DNA from: Parachlorella kessleri
Lineage: Eukaryota; Chlorophyta; Trebouxiophyceae; Chlorellales; Chlorellaceae
Reading direction: 5' to 3'
Assembly (NCBI GenBank): GCA_001598975.1
Contig: BBXU01002173.1
Span: 1-31,895, forward strand
DNA length: 31,895 nucleotides
Below, in pieces: positions 19,739 through 30,672 of the stretch. Each line of letters starts with the position of its first letter. Within the stretch, counting starts at the first letter, position 1. Under the pieces are notes generated by a model, which saw nothing but the letters and a program-made list of their open reading frames with translations, did no database searches and was not told the origin of the DNA. Made by a program: the position numbers and the translations under genes.

Positions 19739-19828
19739 GCAAGCTCTCCCAATGCAGTACCTCGTTCCAATTTCGTTTTGTGAGCTAAATTTTTGCAGCC
19801 CTGAAGATAAAACAGTCAAAAAATGTCT

Positions 19829-19833
19829 TTACA
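19829..19833 (-). terminator. candidate TGTAA poly(A) signal of SCAMP
   Basis: TTACA on the plus strand (TGTAA on minus) lies about 140 bases after the SCAMP stop codon at 19971-19973. Confidence 0.45.
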
Positions 19834-19970
19834 GAAGCCAATAGTCAGACGGGAGCATTGGCCTGTGTTACTCCTACCAGTATATTAAAGATAAGGAATA
19901 TTCACATACTTAGCAAAAGATGTAACTCATAGCAAGAGGAGTATCTCCAGCGCAAAATACTGTGGGGGAC

Positions 19971-21164
19971 TTAGACAGCAGTGTCATTGACTGCCCGTCC
20001 CTGCTTCTTGCCGCGGAAGCCGCTGTACACGGCTTTCAGTGTGTACATGGACCAGAGCCACTCCAGGGCCCAGAGCCCTGATCCAATGTAGTAGATGGTC
20101 CCTACCCCATGGTTCTGGGGCATGATATCCTTAGCCGCCCAGAAGCCGGTGTGGGACCAGCTATTTAGTACTGGGGGGGCTGCACAGTGCAAGCTGAAGG
20201 TCAGCGCGTGAGCATGCAACTGGAGAAATGACTTGTAGGCGAGCAGGGTGCAGCTTATGGGGCAGGATAGACAATATGATCTCACCAACGGCGCTCCAGC
20301 CAGCAAAGATGAGATGAGCCAGGAAGAAGGCGAAGAAGAAGGCATAGCCAAATGCGCCGTCAGAAATGGAAGCTCGGTAGAGTCCCTTGAACCAGAGGAA
20401 AAGAGCCCCTGGCGCTCCACCCACAAGATACAAGGCTGCAGAACATGAACGCAGACCTTGGGGACGAGCAGCACTATGAGAAGCTCTGCTACCACACATT
20501 CAAGCTCTCCTAACCTACCTGCCCAGAGGAAGGAACTGAGGTGGTCGCCGCCGCAAGCTATCATGACTGCGATCGTGCCTACTAGGTTAAAGACAAGACA
20601 GAGTAAGATCCCCTGCAAGCACGTGCATGTAGTGTCAGCCAGGCCTTCTGAAATACCGCCGGGTGCTCCCAAGGCTAAAACACTGACCAGGAAAGCCCAG
20701 TAGGCACACCGGACCATGCCCCGCTTGTCCGCAGGGATGTCGCCTGCAATATCGATGTGGAGGACAGGGCAACAGCTCGGCCAGTTTCGGGCCCCTTGTG
20801 TCTTGCCCGCTGCGCTCTTGAGCTCCAATTCCATCTGCCTGATTGCAGCCTCTCTCTGCTGAAGGTCGGCCTCCTTCTGGGCAAGCCGCGAGGCATCCTG
20901 CATGGAAAGCTTGCTATCAACCTCCCTATCGGCCTGATTGGTTGCCCTGGCGTGGGACAGAAGCCCTCACCGCGTTGATGGCTGTTGATACGGTTGCTGT
21001 GGCCCCCCAAGCCCTCCCTGTTGCAGGGGCAGCCTGCGTGGTACAATATCATAACCTGGACACAGGTTGCGGTGCATGGACGGTGCTTGCTGCGCTTCAA
21101 GAGCAATGCTGCGGGGCAGCAGAGAGCTCCGTGCACACACTTGTTGGTCGTTGAAAGGGTTCAT
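19971..21164 (-). CDS. SCAMP: secretory carrier-associated membrane protein
   Basis: Five exons on the minus strand: 20971-21164, 20688-20913, 20519-20612, 20286-20435, 19971-20179; 290 residues. The protein opens MNPFNDQQ, the NPF motif that binds EH-domain endocytic proteins. A Gln/Pro-rich stretch and a coiled coil follow (LAQKEADLQQREAAIRQMEL, about 75-95), then NWPSCCPVLHIDIAGDIP at the membrane entry, and four hydrophobic segments: the YWAFL/GILLCLVFNLVGTIAVM junction, LYLVGGAPGALFLWFKGLY, FAFFLAHLIFAGWSAVAPP, and GTIYYIGSGLWALEWLWSMY. It ends with a basic tail SGFRGKKQGR. This is the plant/animal SCAMP arrangement; these proteins cycle between Golgi, endosomes and plasma membrane. The junction of the first two exons uses a weak GATAG acceptor, chosen because it is the only one found that keeps frame. 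By chance the second to last exons share an open frame through their introns; the spliced form matches the family far better. Confidence 0.9.
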
Positions 21165-22058
21165 ATCTCCTGCCCGGCAGCCGGTTCACTCCTAGCAACG
21201 ATGGTGTTTCAGGGCCGCAAGGTGCGTCGCGTCTGGCTGTGCATGGTAGCCACGAATTTACGGCTAGGCCTGTCTGAAGCACCTAACGCCAGAACAGAGG
21301 AGCCCTGTTTCAACAGCTCAGCATGCGCGACAGGGAGCCGCCTGCGCGCCGCTAGATTGCAATGGCTGTTGGGGGATCAGGGCCCATACAGTGAGATGGC
21401 TCAACTGACAAGGCTATTATCAAGCATTTAGCATGGGTGGCACTGCCTGGCAGGTAATGCGAACAGGAAGTGAGAGTCAAATCAAGTACTGTTCTAAGTT
21501 CTTCTGTCAATCTTCCTGCTGGGTCCAACTGCAGACAAGGTGGCTAACCAACACTGCCAGAAGAAGCAGCGGGGGTACAGCCCTTCCCTCGCCTTGAAGG
21601 GAGTGTTCCATGCGCATCACAGATACTGGGCATTTGCAGCAGGAACAGCCGGCATTAAGTGCGGAGTGACAGTCGTCCAAGGTGCAAGAGTAACATGCCG
21701 CTTCCACTCCAGGCCTCAGTCTGCCCCTGCCTACCGGAACGAAAACACCAATGCTACACACCTACATAGATGGTGAGAAGGAACAAAGCTAGAACAGCTC
21801 ATGTTAAGATCCGACACAGACGGATTTGCGTAGGTGCCCCGTCACTATAAGCAGCGCGTGTTCCCATTCGGTCACATTTGTCAGCAGGTTGCCTAAAGGG
21901 TGCAGACACCTTCGCCCAGCAACCTCCCTCGGATCATCTCCAACAGCACCCCATTACAAATAGTCTTGCAGTAGGAGGTATGAACAGTCGATCAACATCG
22001 CATGCCCTGGCAGGCATGTCCACCACCATGATGTCGCTTCACCATCTCCCACAGTCGC
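21165..22058. other. intergenic between SCAMP and VAP
   Basis: It contains the SCAMP 5' flank and the VAP 3' untranslated region, with TTACA at 21954-21958 (TGTAA for the minus strand, about 100 bases after the VAP stop). Open frames here show no domain, compositional or splice-site support. Confidence 0.45.
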
Positions 22059-23940
22059 CTAGTGTAGCTTGCCGCCAAAGTAGCCAAGCAGGAAAGCTAG
22101 AAGAGCAATGACGACCAGGTGGACCAAAGTGTAGCTGCCAACAATGGGTTGCACCTGCAGGGCATACGAGGCTAGTTGGTAGCAAAAGCATCCTCCAAAC
22201 ATGGTGCACACATTTCAGGATGGCAGACATACATCTATAGGAAACCGTTCAAGCGCTACACGACCCTGCCCATGCAAATAGCCATGTGGTGAAACGGAAG
22301 CGTCAGGCAGCATATGATGCTGGCAGCTTCATTTACCCAGCTCTCGAGGGGGAAGCTGGAAGCTATGCGAGTCAGGTTGCGGACGCTCCCGCTGACACAC
22401 AGCATAGGCAAGCAAACTCGTGCACATGAAGAAGCCCGTGTGAAGCTGGACAGAGACATGCTGACAAACACAGCTGCTCAGCGCCCCAGGCGCCCCTAAA
22501 CCCGTGGCTTCACATCAATCTCCCTCTCCAGGTGTAGTGCCCCATACACCCACCAACCCACCTGCTTCACATTGGGTCTGCCACCCTGGCTGTAACCCTC
22601 CAGCTTGTCCAGCCGCTTCTTGATTTCGGCCTTATCCTGCTGGGCAGCCCCCAGCTGCGCATTGAGAACCGACACTGCCCCTGCACAGCATCACCCAGGA
22701 GAGCTGCTTTAGGAAGCTCCTTGGCCCCAAAAAAAGTGCAGAAGTGGTCTAATTAGACCGTGCCGTGCTCTGGAATCCTGCTGGTTTGGAAGGCCGCTGC
22801 TTACTCTCCTCTTCACCAGCCCAACTTGCGCCCTGCTTGTTTCCACGCATGAATATAGCAGGCCCCCATTCCTGCTGTCCCTTAAGACTTGGTGCAGCGG
22901 GCGGTGCCTGCCATTACTGCTGCTGTGACAGCTGGTGCTGGGTTTGCCCCGATCCAAAGCGCTTGCCACGATCGACGATCCGCCCACCATCAGCAGTCGG
23001 GGCCTCTAGGGTGCTACGCGGCTCCTTGTACGTCTTGGTAGCCGGAGAGGCTGGCTCCTCATTCCCCTCCGGCACAGGAGAGGGCGGCTTGGGTGGTCCC
23101 ACCAGCACTACCCGCAGCTTGCTTTGCCTGCTATGCAACCGGGGTTACAGCATCAACGAAGGGATTCATGGGATACCAACAGAACCACTGCCCAACGTCC
23201 ACTGCAGACCTACAGGCTGGTCAAGGGCAGCCCTCCAGCGTAATAAATCAAGTCCAACACGCCAAATGAGGCGCCGTTGCAGCGCAACACAACCTCATTA
23301 AAGAACACACCTGATATCCTTCACTTTGGTGCTGTCAAACATCTCGGGTGTGACGTCTGCTGCATCTGACGATGTTTTGACGCACTGGATAAGGAATTTG
23401 TCCTTGCAGTCTGCACTTATTGAAAAAGCAATCCTGCGTTCTGTACCCTTCCGCAGGCAATAAACGCCACCCCGGCTGCCACCTAGGGCGCCAAGAAGCA
23501 TTTGACACACAGCTTGCCTAGATTGCAAGGCGGGCCAGCGAGGCTCCTTCCCGGGCAACGGCCCAGTTACAGTCCATGAAGTTGGAAAAGTCTCACCTGC
23601 AAAGCTGGCTGGGTAGTCTCGCTGCGCCTGCATGATGACCTGGACCTCCTTGCTGGAGCTGGGCTCCACTATGCCGCTGCTGGGCCGCACACAGTATTTC
23701 TTAGGGGAGGTGGTTTTCACCTTGAAGGCTACCCGTTCGTCTGTGGGGTTTTGAAGCGTCAAAGTGACCGGAATGTTTTTCCTCAGCTCAAACCTGCACC
23801 CACAACCAGCCCCAGCAAGTGCGCGTTTGTTACAACGACCCTGGCTGGCCAGTGACGCCGAACTCAGCAAACTGCCCAGCACCGGTCACTCGCCTGAACT
23901 TGAGCTCAGTGGGGCTTACGATGAGGAAGTTATCAGCCAT
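22059..23940 (-). CDS. VAP27: VAP27 / VAMP-associated protein (MSP domain, ER tail anchor)
   Basis: Six exons on the minus strand: 23894-23940, 23597-23793, 23311-23410, 22988-23127, 22562-22680, 22059-22154; 232 residues. Residues 1 to about 125 are the MSP domain: NFLIVSPTELKFRFELRKN, LQNPTDERVAFKVKTTSPKKYCVRPSSGIV, MQAQRDYPASFADCKDKFLIQCVK. The KTTxPKKYCVRP block is the site that binds FFAT motifs of lipid-transfer proteins at ER contact sites. A Pro-rich linker (PPKPPSPVPEG), a coiled coil (VSVLNAQLGAAQQDKAEIKK) and a C-terminal membrane anchor (LVHLVVIALLAFLLGYFG) follow. Intron 1 needs a GC donor (AG|GCGAGT). Intron 4 has two phase-compatible donors, GTGGGC at 22987 (used here) or GCAAGC at 22966, the latter adding seven residues. 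It is divergent from the coiled-coil gene. Confidence 0.92.
23794..23893 (-). other. GC-AG intron (VAP intron 1)
   Basis: On the minus strand TTCAG|GCGAGT opens at 23893 and GGTGCAG closes at 23794. The join gives ELKFRFELRKN, the conserved start of the MSP domain. No GT donor was found that preserves it. Confidence 0.8.
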
Positions 23941-24455
23941 TGTATCCCAGTTCCCAGGCCGGGACCAACTGGGCAAGATGGAGTTGGCGGCACGCTCCTC
24001 TTGATCGCCAATGCAAAATAGACCTCAACCACGCAAACGTGCCTCAGGAGCTCCAATGACCGCTGCCGTGATCAAAGGGACACGTCGGCAGCAACGCTTG
24101 AAAGAGCAAGCAGGGGGAAGTTTGGGTGCTATGCAGGTTACCAAACCCATCAGCCACGATGAGAAGCTTGCCATAGCATGCTAAGGTACACGTTTGTACG
24201 CATGCCCCAGTTTGGAAGGGCCGGGGGCTGTCATGGATGTCAGAACGCTACCTGGTCTGATTTATATAACATTCTTCACTGCACGGACTGACAGCAGTTG
24301 GTGCGTCTTAATCCATCTCGGCGCGGCTTGCACTATATAGTGTGCCCGAGAAACGGAACCGGTGTGTCTAGTGTAGAAGCGCGCCTGTCAAACCAAATCA
24401 CTGAGAACTGGCTTGGGACACAACCTGTCGCGCTGGGACTGAGGAGAGCCAGGGA
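23941..24455. promoter_or_regulatory. shared divergent promoter region, VAP / coiled-coil gene
   Basis: These 515 bases lie between opposite start codons. A TATA-like TTTATATAAC (24260-24270) sits about 190 bases before the coiled-coil start, and CACTATATAG occurs near 24330. Both are candidates only. Confidence 0.45.
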
Positions 24456-27400
24456 ATGGGCACCAGCAGTGGTGAATCCCTGGAAGCCTTATTACACAGG
24501 CTGGGTATACCCCCCAGCCGTGCTCCAGCGGGGACCACCAGTGTCCCTTTTGCCTATAAAACCACTCCGCGCCTGGATGCACTCACCAACAGCCAATCCA
24601 CTCCACAACGGCCCACCGCCAGCGCGGTGGCCACGCCTCTCAGCCGGACTGCTGGTGGCAGGGTGCTGCCCAAGCCCTCACCGTCCGTGCTTGACAAGCT
24701 TATGGCAGACAGCCCCCGGCGCGTAGCCCTGGGAACCAGCAGCCTAGGTGTTGGCGGTGCTGCAGAGCTGCCAGGCAGTGCTAGCCTAGGCCTTAGCAGC
24801 CAGGGTGGCAAAGCTGACCTGTATACCAGCTACTTGCAAGCAAGGGTGGGTGATGCCCTCTCGAGCAAGCCCAGCGCCAGTGGAGGAGCCACTCCAGGCG
24901 GGCGCAGCAGTGGGAGCTGCAGCCCTTTTGCTTGGCAGGGCACTGCCGATTTACAGCCAAAGCGAGGCAGCGGGGGTGACTTCAGCATTGCAGCGCTGCG
25001 CCCCTCACCGGCGACTGCACTGGGTCGGGCGACAGAGCCCAGTGAGCCCTCGCTTGAGTTGCGCATAACGTCACTGCTGGGCAGCAGGGCAGCTGAGCTC
25101 GGGTCAGCTAGGTTGGGGTCAGTTGGCGGAGGTAGGCCCATAGATGAACAGCCCCAGCATCAGGCAGGCACTCCAGCAGGTGCGGGCCGACTTGCAAGTG
25201 CCAGTCCTCCGCTGGGTTGGCAGCCATCCCAGGGTGGCATTGACGGGACAGCACAGAGTGGCGGTAGCCGGACACCGGGTGGCAATGAGGCCCTGTTACA
25301 ACAACAGGACATAGACGGGCCCCAACGGGTGCCGCCTCAGCCTGTATCGCAGCAGACGGCTGGAGTGCCCAATGCAGAGTGCAGCATCCTCGAAAGCAGG
25401 GTCAGGGAGCTGCAGGCACAGGTGCGGCAGCTTGGTGGGTTAGTGAGGTCTGCGCTACCATGTGTTCATGTGTGTTTGTAGATTTGAGCTCTGAGCTTTT
25501 GTCAGTGCTGGCGAGCGACAGCTTGGCTTGCAACTGTGATCTGTAGGGCATAGCATGCATTTGGTGAGCACCAGACATAAGGAAATATCGATATGCGGTG
25601 TGCAGCTTCGCCTTAAGGATATTGAGCACCAGCGCACAGTCAGCATGGCCGTGGAGCTGCGGAAAGAGCGTGACACGCTGCAGGTGAGCTTCAAGGTGTC
25701 ACGCCTTTGCAGCCTGTCCTAGGGCTTGTTGCATGCTGCCCTTTTCATGTTATTGCTGACTCATGCTGGCATCAGGAAAACACTGTCTTCAGGCTGTGCA
25801 TGCACAGGGGGTGCTTCATGCCCATGTAGGAGCGCCTGGAGCAAACAAATGGCGAGGTGGACCGGCTGCAGCAACGGTGCCAGCAGGCTGAGATGCAGCG
25901 ACTTGAACAGGAGCAGGTATGAGATTGAGCTGGTTCTCTGGTTTGCCTTGAGGGCTTGCTTGGCAGCCCAAGCGGCAGTGGCTGCAGAGAGAGTCCAACC
26001 CTGTACTCTACCTGCCCCTGGCCCTCACCCTTGTGTCCCGAGAGCCTCTCCCAGCGTTCCAGCAGTGGCCAGAGGCCCCTCCAATTATTGTGGATGATAG
26101 CAAACGTTTTTGGGTTTCAGGCAGCAGCGGAGCAGAGGGAGACCCTAAGGGGCCGCGAGGCTGCCCACCATGCCAGCGCGGCAGCACTCAGTCGGGCCCA
26201 TGAGGAGCTAGAGGCTGAGCGCAGCGGGGCGGAGGGCTTACGGGAGCAAATTCGAATGATGGAGACTGCGGCAGAGCAGGCAAGTTGGAGGCCAGCACCA
26301 TGTACCAGGCCTGTTGTGTATGTAAGGGTTGCAGCTGCGGCAGGACTGCTGCTTCCTAGGCAGGCTTGAAGGGAGTACAGAACAGCTTGGGCTCGGGCTC
26401 TTTGCCGGGCTCAAAGCCAGAGAGATGAAGAGCAGCTTGAAGTCGCCCTTAAGCTTTCCCTTTGTGGCTTGCAGAATAGACAGGAGGCCCTGCAGCTGAG
26501 AGCAGCCATGCAGGATGCCAATCGCGCCTCGGCAGGCAGCACTGCCTCCTTGCAGCAGCGGTTATCGGACCTGTCAGCTGAAAACCAACAGCTGCAGAGC
26601 CAATACAGCCTCAGCCAGGTGGAGGTTCTAGCTTTACAGCGACAGGTAAGCGTGCCCTTTGATGGTTTCAATGTGGGGGGGCGGAGGCTCTCTCGCTTTG
26701 GACTTGCAACTGATTGGAGATGCCAGGTGGCCATTGCACCCAGGGGTGACATATGCAAGGACTTTGGAATATGCCTAATGCATGGCGCCATCGAATAGGC
26801 TGCAGCTTAGTAACGCAGAAAGGCTGCTGGTGGATGCAGGCCGAAGGGGCAGAGGCACGCTGCCGCCACGCTGAAGCACGCTGCCGGCAGCTCGAGTCAG
26901 AGCTGCAGTCAGCGGAGCATGGGGGCCTCGACAAGGACAGTAGGCTGGAAGATGCTGCCCAGCAGGTGGGATGAGGTTGCCTCCAAGGTTGCCATAGCTT
27001 TCGACAGCACTTGAGCAGTGTTGACTCATTGTGGCGGCCCGTCTGGGAGCAGCCACGTTTTAAATCTTGTGCTCGATCGTATATGCGAGTGGATGGCCGC
27101 CTCAATGTTCGTTATTGTTAAATATTACATGCACTTGTGAGAGTGTTCCTCACCAACTAGAGTTGCCAACGCTGCCTGCACAGGTGTCAGCCCTCCAACA
27201 AAGGGTGCGCTCCTTGACCGACCAGTTGTCCCTTGCAACGGAACAGTATGAACGGGCACAGCAGGCCCTGCAGCAGGAGCGGCAAGCCAACCAACACCAG
27301 CGGGTGCATGCCACAGCCTCCCAACAGTCAGAGGCTGCCTTGACCTCCCAGGTAGGGCGGCATCGAGCGCCATGCTGCACCCACAGTATATGGGAGCAGC

Positions 27401-29835
27401 AGCTGCTTCTGATGTCTAGCATATGATTGCTGGCACAGTACACTACTTGTGAAACAGCCAGAGAGCAAATAATGCCAACAGCCCCCTTGCTCTTTGGTGT
27501 GATCGCTGCATGGCTGTGAGATTGTTACAGATGAAGTCCATGGCGGCTCAGATCCAGGGCCTGCAGCGCGAGGCGGCCGACCTGAAGGCAGCGAATGCTG
27601 ACCTAAGGAGCCAGCTTGTGACAGAAAAGAGCTCAATGCAGGTGTGTTGCCAGGGTGCCGTGGCACCAGGCCTTGGGATTCGTGCTGAGTTAGAAGTTTT
27701 AGAATAACTACTTGGAAACTAGCAGGCTTGCTGTGAGCAGAGTCTCTCCAACCTGATCCATACATACACTGCAGTGCAAGTGTGCAAGTCTGTCTGCAAG
27801 CAGGACGAGTTGTCATCTCTTGAGCAACATGCGACACGCTTGCAAGAAGAAAGGGACCAGCTGCATGGGACTGCCAACAGGGCTCTCAGAGACCTAGAGG
27901 TGAGTTTGCACATGCCGAGGCCGTGTTGTACTGAGCCGTGGTTGCTGGGGGCAGGGAAGGCTGTACTAATGACATGCAGTTGGGCGTCAGTGTGGTGTGA
28001 GCCTGAGGTGCCGCATCGCCGGACTCTCGAGGTTGGGAGAGAGTCCTGGCCGGTGTATAAACTGACGTATGCTCGGCCGATCATCTGCAATAGCTGTGCA
28101 TGCTGCGAGCGCATGCTGCAGCTGAGTTGGTTTCTGGAACCTGGCTGCTGCAGGCCAAGGTGCAGCAGGTGGAGCAGCAGCGCCGCGAGGCCAAGCAGCT
28201 GCAAGCCGACAACAGAGCTCTCCAGGAGGCGCTGCGGCAACATCAGGCGGAGGTCGCAATGCAGAGCCAGCAGGTGAGGCCCTTGTAGCATGTCCGGTGG
28301 CGGCTCACTGTTGCAAGCGTATTGAGTTAGTATGCCGGCCTTCTCCGCCGGGTGATGTAAGGCGAGTATGTGGTTGACTGTGATAGAGCCCAGCCAAGGC
28401 TGCTTGTCAGCTCCATCATGCACAGAGCATTGAGCGTTGAGCGGAGCATGAAGCCTGGATGCCCTCGCAGGCAGCTGCACTGCAAGGGCAAGTAGAGGCG
28501 CTGGAAGTGGAGGCTGCCCAACTGCAGCAGCAACTGCGAGAGAGCAAGCAGCGCTGTGCTGAACTGGAAGCTTCGCTGGCCAAGTCGGCAGCCTCTCAGG
28601 GGTGAGCCAATATCACCTAACGACGCTATCTGGATACCTGGCAGCTTCGCTTTTTTTTTTTCGTTTTTCTTTTGGAGGATGAGGCGTTCCACATGTAATC
28701 ATTGCGGCTGGCCTGCATGGGGGGCACTCTGCGGCTAGCTGTAGCTCACTTCCGTCCACGAAGGCCTCCAGCCACCCACCAACAGCCTGTATCCCAAACT
28801 AGTGCCTATAGGCAAAGGGGTCATGCGACACCAGCTGGCAGTCGCACTGCGCCTGTAGGGCGCAAGGGAGCTGGGCTGTAACCTGAGCGCACAAGCAAGG
28901 GTTGTCGCCTTGCCGTGTGCAGGCCCCAGTCGTCATCCCTTCGAGATGTGGTGGGCAGCGTGCGCAGTGAGCTGGCTGAGAAGGACCTGCAGCTGGTGGC
29001 GGCTGCGGAGGAGGTGGCGGCCGAGCGGGGCCACGTGCAGGAGCTGCAGCGCCAGGTGCTGGACCAGGTAAGAGGAGTCGAGCGTGGCAAAGGTCAGGTT
29101 GGCTGAGCTCTGGGGCAGGCAGGCAGGTCACCGAGGAGTGTGTGGCGCGTGTCTTTGTGACAGCAGGGGTTGAGGTTGGTGCAGTAGGAGAGGCTGCAGC
29201 GTCCTTTCATTGAAGGCACATCAGGGTGTCGAGTCAAAGCTGAAGATGAGATGGACTGCAGGCCGGCCAGACATAGAGGAATGTGATACTTAATGTCATG
29301 ACTCTACACCCCGCAGGCGATGGAACTAGAGGAGCTCCAACAGCAGCAGTCGGAGGCCTTTTCATTGCGTCAGCAGTTGGCAGCCGCTCGCCAGTCAGAA
29401 GCGCAGCTGAAGAAGCGTGCGGGCGAGCTGGCTCAGTTGCTGTCCGCCCTCCAGCAGCAGCAGCAGCAGGGCGGCACCGGTGGCGGGGGAGGGTCGGTGT
29501 CCCAGTCTGGGGCGGCGTCACCTGCCCACAGCACAGGTAGCAGCCGGGCGGTAAGGGTGCCGCAACAAGCAGCTGCTGCAGGGTCTCCCGGCCGCTCTGC
29601 TGGAGGTGCAGCGCAACACCCGGCCGACAACTCAAGGCAGGGCGACGCTGGTCCGTCTGGCCTGGAGGCACTAGACTCTGCCAGGCTGCGCCAGAAGCTG
29701 GCTAGACTTGAAGCGGAGAGGGACCAACTGGCTGCGCAGTGTGAGGCCCGTGATGCGGAGGTGATGCAGCTGCAGGGCCAGGTGCGGATTCTCCAATCCC
29801 AAGCCGATGCAGAGAGCTGGCTTATGGGCCCTTGA
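24456..29835 (+). CDS. large coiled-coil protein, golgin-like, function unknown
   Basis: Thirteen exons: 24456-25442, 25606-25683, 25830-25916, 26121-26279, 26475-26645, 26840-26965, 27184-27351, 27531-27641, 27804-27899, 28154-28273, 28471-28601, 28923-29067, 29317-29835; 965 residues. The first 300 or so residues are Ser/Pro/Gly-rich and probably disordered. From ILESRVRELQAQVRQL onward the protein is almost continuous heptad coiled coil, e.g. ELRKERDTLQERLEQTNGEV, LQQRLSDLSAENQQLQSQ, QVEALEVEAAQLQQQLRE, KLARLEAERDQLAAQ. It includes a Gln run of six (CAG repeat at 29452-29469). Eleven of twelve introns are in phase 0. Intron 4 is GC-AG. No motor, GRIP, kinase or membrane segment is visible. 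Golgin, basal-body or motor-tail scaffolds are all possible; the endomembrane neighbours make a golgin-type tether an attractive but unproven guess. TGTAA is at 29993-29997. Confidence 0.8.
26280..26474 (+). other. GC-AG intron (coiled-coil gene intron 4)
   Basis: GAGCAG|GCAAGT at 26280 is a textbook GC donor, and GGCTTGCAG ends at 26474, phase 0. The join continues the heptad pattern (METAAEQNRQEALQLR). Without splicing the frame becomes non-helical and stops about 30 codons later. Confidence 0.85.
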
Positions 29836-30672
29836 CTAGCCAGTTCTAGCAACATGGGCAGTTGTGCGGATCTAACAGGTCGAGGCCACATGTCGTGTGG
29901 TCAGGTTGGGTAGGAAAGCAAGGGGGCTTGGTCGCAGCTACTTATTTGTAGTTCCACTCGCAAGTGGTTGAGAAAACAACTCGTTGCTTGATTGTAAATT
30001 GAAAAACGTTTTGGTAACTTACATGTCCATTTCTTGTGTACTCGGCTATTGTTTATTACCTTTCCACATTTCTACAAGTACTCACTGAACCCCTGACCGA
30101 CTTCTGGAGAAGGAAAGAAGAAGAATGAGACTTGAAATATACTTGACCTGAGGGAACAAGGGAAGAAAGCCTAATACATAGCCATTGACGAAATTGCACA
30201 AATGTGATCAGTGGCACATAAAAGTTATAAATTCAAATAGATAAATGCTGTCTTGCCTTTTAATCCTGTGGCCTGCAATATGGCTGCACCGCCCAACAAG
30301 GTGACATGGCCGTTTGGATGTACATATCTGATGCAGCCAGGAAGCGCACATGCCTGCCACGGTTTCTACTCACCTACTCATAGGGGCACACACTCACAGG
30401 AAGACATCGCGATCCAACCGTGCACTCCCAAGCGATTGATGTTTGAGGCAACCAAGTACCTGCCAGTGCGTCCTGCTCCCCACCGAACAGAGCACCCCCA
30501 GATACGGGAATTAATATGTCTCTGTCTCCTCCGTGCTTCAAGCCGTATGCCTGGACATTTCATGGTCACATGCGCACTTTGCAAGGTGTCACACCGGCCA
30601 TCAGAATGTACCCTGCGCTGGCGGCGGAGTCTCTGCGGGGTAGGCTGGCATGGTACGGGGTGATGGGAGCTG
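29836..30672. other. AT-richer intergenic, convergent 3' ends
   Basis: This is the 3' untranslated region of the coiled-coil gene (TGTAA at 29993-29997) facing the 3' end of the proline-rich gene. The base composition is noticeably more AT-rich than neighbours around 29930-30250. A plus-strand open frame at 30253-30663 shows no domain or splice context and is not called. Confidence 0.5.

Noticed and set aside
19971..20903. Single 310-codon open frame through most of SCAMP
   Set aside because: It runs across three introns by chance. Splicing at GT-AG sites gives a better SCAMP, including a third exon in another frame.
30253..30663. 136-codon plus-strand open frame
   Set aside because: It lies opposite the 3' flank of the minus-strand proline-rich gene, and its content is not domain-like.
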